Shown here: positions 14,801-19,537 of the stretch, one piece after another
Layout: every line of letters starts with the position of its first letter
How positions within the stretch are numbered: the first letter of the stretch is position 1
Origin: an uncultured Clostridia bacterium
Lineage (GTDB): Bacteria > Bacillota > Clostridia > TANB77 > CAG-508
Length of the DNA stretch: 19,537 nt
Direction: 5' to 3'
Assembly: GCA_934141445.1 (NCBI GenBank)
Contig: CAKPCF010000029.1
Span: 1-19,537, forward strand
Notes under the pieces: generated by a model
Database searches by the model: none
Told to the model about the DNA's origin: nothing
What the model saw: only the letters and a program-made list of their open reading frames with translations
Translations under genes and position numbers: made by a program

Positions 14801-17209
14801 ATGAAAGCTAGTATAGAATGGTTAAAAGAATATTCAGATATAGATGTTGATGCAAAAGAACTTGGAGACATTTTAACAATGACAGGTTCTAAAGTTGAAA
14901 CAATAGATTCAAGAGGAAACGATATTAAAAATGTTGTAATAGGAAAAGTATTATCAGTTGAAAAACACCCAGATTCAGATCATTTAGTTATTTGCCAAGT
15001 TGCTCTTGGAGATGAAAAAGTACAAATAGTAACTGGTGCTCCAAATGTAAATGCAGGAGATATTGTTGCTGTTGCTAAAGATGGTTCTGAATTACCAGGA
15101 GGAGTAAAAATAAAAAAAGGAATGCTTCGTGGAGTTGAATCTTGTGGAATGATGTGCTCTTGTGGTGAACTTAATATTCCAATTACAAGATTTCCAAATC
15201 AAATTGAGCATGGACTAATGATTTTGCCAAAAGAGATGGAAAAAGATTTAGGAAAAGATGTTGTTGATGTTTTAGAATTAAAAGAAGATGTTATAGATTT
15301 TGAAATTACACCAAATAGACCAGATTGTTTATCAATTGAAGGTTTGGGAAGAGAAACAGCAGTTTCTTTGAATAAAGAATTTAAAAATCCAAGAGGCAAA
15401 TTGATGGATATGCCTGTTGTAAATAAAGATAATATTGAAGGCTTAACTGTAAAAATTACAGCACCAGATTTATGTTATAGATATATAGCTAGAATGGTTA
15501 AAAATGTAAAGATTGGTGATTCACCAAATTGGATGAAGAGAAGACTAGAAGCTTGTGGTGTTAGAAGTATAAACAATATTGTTGATATTACAAATTATGT
15601 TATGTTAGAACTTGGACAACCAATGCATGCTTTTGATATAAATTCAATTGAAGGAAAAAATATTACAGTAAGAAGAGCAGAAGATGGAGAAAAAATCGTT
15701 ACTTTAGATGACCAAGAAAGAGATTTAGATAGCTCTATGCTTGTTATTGCAGATGATAAAAAAGCAGTTGCAATTGCTGGTGTAATGGGTGGTCAAAATT
15801 CAGAAATCGAAGAAAATACTACAACAGTTGTATTTGAATCTGCTGTATTCAATGGTGGAAATGTTCGTAAAACAGCTAAGAAGGTTGGACTTAGAACAGA
15901 AGCATCTAGCAGATATGAAAAAGGTTTGTCACCAGAAAATGCCTTAAGAGCAGCTAATAGAGCAGTTGAACTTGCTGTTTTAATTGGCGCTGGTGAAGAA
16001 GTTGAAGGAAAAATTGATGTATATCCAACAAAGCAAAATATACCACAAGTTAAACTTGATGTTCAAAGAATAAATAACTTATTAGGATTAGATGTTTCTG
16101 AAAAAGAAATGATTGATATTTTAGAAAAACTAGATATGAAAGTAGAAAATGGATATGTAATACCGCCATATTTTAGAACAGATATAAATTATGTTGCAGA
16201 TTTAGCAGAAGAGGTTGCTAGATTCTATGGATATGATAAAATTCAAAGCACTTTAATTGAAGCTGAAACAACTTTAGGAATTCGTACAAAATCACAAAAA
16301 ATTCAAGATAAGGTTAGAGAAACTTTAGTAAATAAAGGTTTAAGTGAAATATATACTTATGGTTTCTATAACCCAAATGAATTGGATAAATGCTGTATTA
16401 CAGAAGATAGTGATTTGAGATGTCAAACAATTAAATTAAGAAATCCATTAAGTGAAGATTATTCTGTAATGAGAACAACAACATTACCAAGTATGATGCA
16501 AACATTATCTACTAATAATGCTAAAAAGAACCAAAATGTTGCTTTGTTTGATATTTCAAGAGTATATAAAGATGTTAATGGACAAATTTCAGAAGGAAAA
16601 AATCCAACTGAAGAAATGTATGTAACAATTGGTTGCTATGGAGAAAATGTAGATTTCTATGTATTAAAAGGTTTAGTAGAAACTGTATTTAAAGTATCAT
16701 CTGTTTTAAGATATGAAGTTATGTCTGAAAAAACTAATACATCATATCATCCAGGAAAAACAGCTAAAATTTGCATAGGAAAAGATGTTGTAGCAACATT
16801 TGGTGAAATTCATCCAGAAGTTTGTGAAAATTATGATATAGCAAATAGAGTATATGTAGCAGAAATTTCTTTAGATAAATTAGTTAAATATGCAAGAGTT
16901 GATAAGAAATATGTTGAAGTTCCAAAATATCCTGCAGTTGAAAGAGATATTGCAATGCTTGTAGATGAAGATATTGAAGTTGCTCAAATCGAAAAAATAA
17001 TTGTTAAAAAAGCTAAAAAGATTCTTGAAGAAGTTGAATTATTTGATGTTTATAGAAATGATAAATTAGGCAACAAGAAAAAGAGTGTTGCATATAGCTT
17101 GAAATTTAGAGCTAAAGATAGAACTTTGACTGATGACGAAATAAATAAAGCAATGGAAGAAATTATTTCAGAATTAGAAAAATCTTTAGGTGCAGAGCTT
17201 AGAAAATAA
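14801..17209 (+). CDS. pheT: phenylalanine--tRNA ligase beta subunit
   Basis: An 802-residue beta subunit, partner of PheS. Domains in order: N-terminal MKASIEWLKEYSDID; an EMAP/OB-fold tRNA-binding domain (about 42-155, with GKVLSVEKHPDSDHLVIC); B3/B4 editing domain (about 205-385, which in the family hydrolyses Tyr-tRNA-Phe); B5 domain (about 400-470); a catalytic-like core (about 480-680); and the FDX-ACB anticodon-binding domain (about 708-802, beginning YPAVERDIAMLVDE). Length is full for a bacterial PheT. The ATG at 14801 gives the canonical N-terminus although the best Shine-Dalgarno is 35 nt upstream beyond a hairpin. No clear intrinsic terminator follows the stop. Confidence 0.98.
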   Translation: MKASIEWLKEYSDIDVDAKELGDILTMTGSKVETIDSRGNDIKNVVIGKVLSVEKHPDSDHLVICQVALGDEKVQIVTGAPNVNAGDIVAVAKDGSELPGGVKIKKGMLRGVESCGMMCSCGELNIPITRFPNQIEHGLMILPKEMEKDLGKDVVDVLELKEDVIDFEITPNRPDCLSIEGLGRETAVSLNKEFKNPRGKLMDMPVVNKDNIEGLTVKITAPDLCYRYIARMVKNVKIGDSPNWMKRRLEACGVRSINNIVDITNYVMLELGQPMHAFDINSIEGKNITVRRAEDGEKIVTLDDQERDLDSSMLVIADDKKAVAIAGVMGGQNSEIEENTTTVVFESAVFNGGNVRKTAKKVGLRTEASSRYEKGLSPENALRAANRAVELAVLIGAGEEVEGKIDVYPTKQNIPQVKLDVQRINNLLGLDVSEKEMIDILEKLDMKVENGYVIPPYFRTDINYVADLAEEVARFYGYDKIQSTLIEAETTLGIRTKSQKIQDKVRETLVNKGLSEIYTYGFYNPNELDKCCITEDSDLRCQTIKLRNPLSEDYSVMRTTTLPSMMQTLSTNNAKKNQNVALFDISRVYKDVNGQISEGKNPTEEMYVTIGCYGENVDFYVLKGLVETVFKVSSVLRYEVMSEKTNTSYHPGKTAKICIGKDVVATFGEIHPEVCENYDIANRVYVAEISLDKLVKYARVDKKYVEVPKYPAVERDIAMLVDEDIEVAQIEKIIVKKAKKILEEVELFDVYRNDKLGNKKKSVAYSLKFRAKDRTLTDDEINKAMEEIISELEKSLGAELRK

Positions 17210-17245
17210 TACCCGAAAAATGTAGAAATAAGTCGAACGATATCA

Positions 17246-17285
17246 CACAAAGTGATTGCAAATATATTGCAAAAGAATGTTTGTG
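17246..17285 (+). other. nested inverted repeats after pheT
   Basis: In the gap 17210-17494, CACAAA (17246-17251) can pair with TTTGTG (17280-17285), enclosing TTGCAA (17256-17261) paired with TTGCAA (17267-17272). No T run follows, so this is not a normal terminator. The same gap carries ATGTAGAA three times (near 17219, 17340 and 17369) and, at its end, the promoter at 17437-17465. Function unknown. Confidence 0.3.
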
Positions 17286-17436
17286 AATATATAATGTTTA
17301 CAAAGTAATACATAAAATAATAAAAAAAGACAAAAAATATATGTAGAAAAATATGTAAAATATCAACAAATGTAGAATAAATTCATGGTTTTAATAAAAA
17401 GAGTAAATGCTGTCAAATACTGTATTACGAAAAAGC

Positions 17437-17465
17437 TTGCCAAGTAAATATGGTTTTGCTAAAAT
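17437..17465 (+). promoter_or_regulatory. promoter of the 91-residue protein gene
   Basis: TTGCCA (17437-17442), a 17-bp spacer, and TAAAAT (17460-17465) with an extended -10 TG at 17457-17458. The leader is about 25 nt and includes GAGGGT as ribosome binding site. Confidence 0.55.
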
Positions 17466-17494
17466 AAATTTGTAAATGAAGTTGAGGGTAAATT

Positions 17495-17770
17495 ATGGAT
17501 AAGAAAAAAGAAATTCAAAGTTTGTATGAGAATTATGTTTCTCAAAATATATCTTTAACAGAAAATTATAAAAAATATTCAAATGAATTTGCAAAAAGCA
17601 TAGATGGACTGATACAAAGGCTATCTAAAGTAGATGAAAATTTGATAGAAGAGGTAAACTGTATATGTGATTTGATGAGTGAAATGCAAGAGGAACAAGC
17701 AAAAATAGCTTTTGAAAGTGGTTATGTATTGGGTACTAATATTTTGATGGAAGTTGTATGTAGAAGATGA
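17495..17770 (+). CDS. small helical protein, DUF6809-like
   Basis: A 91-residue, acidic, all-helical soluble protein. Its plan resembles small DUF6809-type proteins of Firmicutes: an N-terminal helix (KKEIQSLYENYVSQNIS), a long amphipathic central helix ending in EEQAKIAFESGYVLG, and a short hydrophobic end (TNILMEVVCRR). In that group the last helix carries an E-x-F-x-x-G-x-x-L-G pattern, seen here as FESGYVLG. The match is by eye and no function is established for the family. GAGGGT, spaced 7-8 nt, fixes the ATG at 17495. The gene has its own promoter and is convergent with the minus-strand regulator at 18032-18397, with a shared hairpin between them. Confidence 0.75.
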   Translation: MDKKKEIQSLYENYVSQNISLTENYKKYSNEFAKSIDGLIQRLSKVDENLIEEVNCICDLMSEMQEEQAKIAFESGYVLGTNILMEVVCRR

Positions 17771-17783
17771 ATATAATGAATCC

Positions 17784-17870
17784 ATGCAATATAGGATTGA
17801 TTATTTGAACAGAAAAATTACACGAGTGAATAAAGATGAAAAGTTGATAGACAAACTGAATAGCAAATAA
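17784..17870 (+). CDS. possible 28-residue peptide
   Basis: ATG at 17784 opens MQYRIDYLNRKITRVNKDE, continuing with a helical, charged end and a TAA at 17868-17870. The frame is already open from about 17745, before the 91-residue gene stops, and the upstream residues (VEDEYNES) look equally protein-like. There is no good ribosome binding site before the ATG. It may be the remnant of a longer C-terminal extension in another frame, or chance. It lies in the gap 17771-18031, otherwise occupied only by A-rich sequence and the terminator. Confidence 0.2.
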   Translation: MQYRIDYLNRKITRVNKDEKLIDKLNSK

Positions 17871-17946
17871 AAATAAGCAAGCTGATAAAAGTAATAAATA
17901 AAGAAACAATAAAAGTGTAGAGTAATGTAATAATAGATAAAACAAG

Positions 17947-17976
17947 ATAAGTAGCAAAAGTAAAATTGCTACTTAT
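17947..17976. terminator. bidirectional terminator between convergent genes
   Basis: ATAAGTAGCAA (17947-17957) and TTGCTACTTAT (17966-17976) form a perfect 11-bp stem with an 8-nt loop. The plus strand continues with TTATTTT, and the minus strand with a T-rich CTTGTTTT. It sits between the plus-strand 91-residue gene and the minus-strand regulator. Confidence 0.75.
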
Positions 17977-18031
17977 TTATTTTACCTTTTATAGTAATGC
18001 TGATTTTTAGTTTTTGATTTTAATTTCTGAT

Positions 18032-18397
18032 TTATGATTCAATTTTTGAGTTTAAATCTATTGGTTTACTATCAGATTTTAAATTTTCAGTTTTTGATTG
18101 CTCGTTTGCTGAATTATTATTTTTAGTTTGTTTGTTTTTAGATTTTTTACTTTTGACTGTTTTCTTCTTTGTAGTTTTTTTATTGGCATCTGGTGGATCA
18201 GGCAATTTTATGAATAGGTCAGAAGGAGTACATTCAAAAATATTGCATAACTTTTCTATATGTTCATATTTAATTGATTTTGTTTTATTTGTTACAAGAT
18301 TGTTAAAATTTGGATATGTAAGATTTAATTGTGTATATAACCAATATTTAGTTTTTCCTTTATTCTCTAACATTTGTAAGACATTTAATCTAAGCAT
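18032..18397 (-). CDS. Cro/CI-type helix-turn-helix regulator with Lys-rich tail
   Basis: A 121-residue DNA-binding protein. Residues 1-67 are a compact Cro/CI-type domain (HTH_26-like): MLRLNVLQMLENKGKTKYWLY covers helix 1 and the start of helix 2, TYPNFNNLVTNKTKSI the recognition region, and IEKLCNIFECTPSDLF the closing helices. Residues 68-121 are a low-complexity, Lys/Ser/Asn-rich tail (NKKTTKKKTVKSKKSKNKQ), absent from most short regulators of this type; it may add non-specific DNA affinity. The ATG at 18397 has GAGGAA upstream with 8-nt spacing. The gene has a TATAAT promoter at 18434-18461, and a pair of dyads at 18489-18516 that could be its operator, hinting at autoregulation. It points away from the downstream pilin-like gene. 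Its targets are unknown. Confidence 0.88.
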   Translation of the reverse strand: MLRLNVLQMLENKGKTKYWLYTQLNLTYPNFNNLVTNKTKSIKYEHIEKLCNIFECTPSDLFIKLPDPPDANKKTTKKKTVKSKKSKNKQTKNNNSANEQSKTENLKSDSKPIDLNSKIES

Positions 18398-18433
18398 ACG
18401 TAAATTCCTCTTTCAATAAAATGTTACATTTGT

Positions 18434-18461
18434 ATTATAAATAAAAATTAACTCTTGCAAA
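18434..18461 (-). promoter_or_regulatory. promoter of the Cro/CI-type regulator
   Basis: On the minus strand: TTTGCA (18456-18461), a 16-bp spacer, and a perfect TATAAT (18434-18439). The leader is about 30 nt. The -35 is only a moderate match. Confidence 0.5.
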
Positions 18462-18485
18462 ACTTATCAAAAAAGTATATACTGT

Positions 18486-18527
18486 AAACAATAGATATTG
18501 AAAACAATAGATATTGTTTTCAATAGG
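18486..18527. promoter_or_regulatory. tandem dyad repeat, candidate operator
   Basis: CAATAGATATTG, itself a dyad (CAATA/TATTG), occurs at 18489-18500 and 18505-18516, 16 bp apart, followed by a half-site CAATAG at 18521-18526. Together they also form a perfect 13-bp inverted repeat (18496-18508 with 18513-18525, loop AGAT). The site lies about 25 bp upstream of the regulator's -35. Cro/CI-type proteins bind such paired dyads, so it is a likely binding site. Confidence 0.55.
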
Positions 18528-18676
18528 TAATAAAATTAAACTTGTGACAAAGTATAAAATTTCATAAACCTAAAATAATAAAGGTATAAAGTAAATTTAA
18601 TAATAACTTTAAATAATTAACAATAATTAAAAATTTAGTAAAGTTATATGGTTGTAAATTTTTAAGTAAATAAATT

Positions 18677-18706
18677 TTGCTTTATATTATTGTAAATCAG
18701 TATAAA
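18677..18706 (+). promoter_or_regulatory. promoter candidate for a small RNA
   Basis: TTGCTT (18677-18682), an 18-bp spacer, and TATAAA (18701-18706), followed within 10 nt by a run of hairpins and no open reading frame. The start would be near 18713. Confidence 0.45.
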
Positions 18707-18712
18707 TTGTAC

Positions 18713-18833
18713 ATAAAGTGAACTTTTTTAAATTCACTTCATTCTGGAGGTGGTTTTCCCTCCAAAATTGACAAGACTTCTTTAGAGTTTTGTTTTTATG
18801 GATTTGGGGAAGTCTGCAAAGACTTCCTTATTT
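18713..18833 (+). ncRNA. candidate structured small RNA
   Basis: About 120 nt, locally richer in G and C than the surrounding intergenic DNA, with three hairpins: AAGTGAA/TTCACTT (18716-18722 with 18733-18739); TGGAGG/CCTCCA (18745-18750 with 18759-18764), extended by three pairs across a C-A mismatch; and GGAAGTCT/AGACTTCC (18808-18815 with 18820-18827) with a GCAA tetraloop, followed by TTATTT. AGACTTC at 18774-18780 repeats the last arm and could pair with GAAGTCT instead, giving two exclusive folds. A promoter lies upstream. It matches no RNA family that I recognise. The remaining gaps (18531-18676 and 18834-19106) are AT-rich with no supported feature; 18889 opens a 30-codon frame without a good ribosome binding site. 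Confidence 0.4.
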
Positions 18834-19106
18834 AATAAAAATTAATTATCTTTATAATACATATATATTTTATACTATTTGAGTGAAAATGAAAAGTATT
18901 ATTTTAAATTTTTATTTCCACTTTTTTACTATTTTTGTAGAAAAATGTTTTAAAACAGCATTTTTTAGTGAATTTAGGTAGATTTTTGTATAAAAAATTT
19001 TTTCAATATGAATCTCATAAATAATAAACTTGTTTAAATTTAAAAATAATCAATAAATAATTTGAAAAATTAAATAAATTGCAAAGTTAAAACTAAGGAG
19101 GAAATT

Positions 19107-19537
19107 ATGCAAAGAAACAAAAGATGTATTCTAGTACTAGATGAAAAGAAAAATAATAAGAAAGCAAACGGCAATACATGTATTTTATCTAATGGACAAG
19201 GTATCACTCTAATAGCTTTAGTAATCTCAATAATTGTAATGTTAATCCTTGCAGGAGTAAGCCTAAACGCAACAATTGGGGAAAATGGCATAATGGCACA
19301 AGCAAAGAATGCAACTTATGTTCAAAGTGTTGCAGTATTAGAAGAGTATATAAACAATTATTATGTAGAACATTATGAAGAATTGAGTGGAGAAGAAAGT
19401 AAGGTAATAACATTAACAAAATTAGAACCAAGTTGGTTTTATATACCAGCCAATGAAGGCATTGGTGGTTTAAGATATGTAGTAGATGGAGAAGGACATG
19501 CACTTTATTTAATAAAGAAAAGTGGACTACCAGAAGA
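19107..19537 (+). CDS. type IV prepilin-like protein (3' end outside the window)
   Basis: The first 143 codons of a gene that runs past the window end. AAGGAGG (19095-19101) with 5-nt spacing sets the ATG at 19107. A long basic leader of about 32 residues (MQRNKRCILVLDEKKNNKK, then ANGNTCILSNGQ) precedes G-ITLIALVISIIVMLILAG, an N-terminal prepilin helix with the cleavage-site Gly. The mature part continues VSLNATIGENGIMAQAKNAT, the usual clostridial pseudopilin pattern, then a helix (VAVLEEYINNYYVEHYEEL) and a beta-rich start of a globular domain. Such proteins are processed by a prepilin peptidase and anchored in the membrane or assembled into pili. The fifth mature residue is Ala instead of the usual Glu. 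Codon choice has more CTA, ATC and GGC than neighbouring genes. No pilus assembly genes lie in the window. Confidence 0.85.
   Translation, partial: MQRNKRCILVLDEKKNNKKANGNTCILSNGQGITLIALVISIIVMLILAGVSLNATIGENGIMAQAKNATYVQSVAVLEEYINNYYVEHYEELSGEESKVITLTKLEPSWFYIPANEGIGGLRYVVDGEGHALYLIKKSGLPE

Noticed and set aside
17228..17240. AGTCGAA near 17231 as a Spo0A box
   Set aside because: The core TGTCGAA is not matched at the first bases, and the position lies far from any promoter.
18713..18833. c-di-GMP riboswitch upstream of the prepilin gene
   Set aside because: The conserved riboswitch core sequences are absent, and the hairpins end about 270 nt before the gene, so the region is kept only as an unclassified RNA candidate.
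18889..18981. A 30-codon plus-strand frame starting at 18889
   Set aside because: The product is Phe-rich without pattern, and only a weak GAGTGA precedes the ATG; nothing supports translation.
19204..19503. A 99-codon minus-strand frame overlapping the prepilin gene
   Set aside because: It is a Leu/His-rich shadow of the prepilin frame, which has a perfect ribosome binding site and a recognisable N-terminal motif.

Overview
The window is very AT-rich, with A/T-biased codons, strong AGGAGG-type ribosome binding sites, SigA-like promoters (often with an extended TGn -10), a T-box leader and BspA-type surface repeats. These point to a low-GC Bacillota of class Clostridia, probably an uncultured gut lineage. 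No rRNA, tRNA, CRISPR array, transposase or phage structural gene was seen.

Layout. 1-2000: a CaCA-type cation/Ca2+ exchanger and a stand-alone MacB/LolD-like ABC ATPase, ending in a strong hairpin. 2263-8354: an apparent five-gene operon of lemA, a DUF2207 membrane protein, a polytopic membrane protein with ten BspA-like leucine-rich repeats (apparently frameshifted near 4562), a radical SAM/SPASM enzyme of peptide-maturase type, and a 119-residue protein ending in a Ser/Gly/Asn tail whose start overlaps the radical SAM stop. A terminator follows. 8404-8768: a 55-residue zinc-ribbon gene on the minus strand with its own promoter and terminator. 8801-11834: two membrane-anchored extracytoplasmic proteins, the second a DUF5050 beta-propeller. 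11841-13166: three small or coiled-coil genes that I do not recognise. 13197-17209: a promoter, a Phe-type T-box leader and pheS-pheT. 17437-18540: a small DUF6809-like gene convergent with a minus-strand Cro/CI-type regulator, which has a tandem dyad operator candidate upstream. 18677-18830: an unannotated promoter, hairpins and terminator that could encode a small RNA. 19107-end: the start of a type IV prepilin-like gene, cut by the window edge.

How the genes may work together. The most interesting block is the lemA-to-8314 operon. A radical SAM/SPASM enzyme is translationally coupled to a small protein with a folded N-terminal part and a low-complexity tail, the layout of a peptide maturase and its substrate, but embedded among membrane and surface proteins rather than export or immunity genes. 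Its substrate and product cannot be named from sequence. Housekeeping (pheST under T-box control) and accessory surface functions are interleaved. Two genes (the exchanger and pheT) share a start-site layout in which a perfect hairpin separates the Shine-Dalgarno sequence from the start codon.
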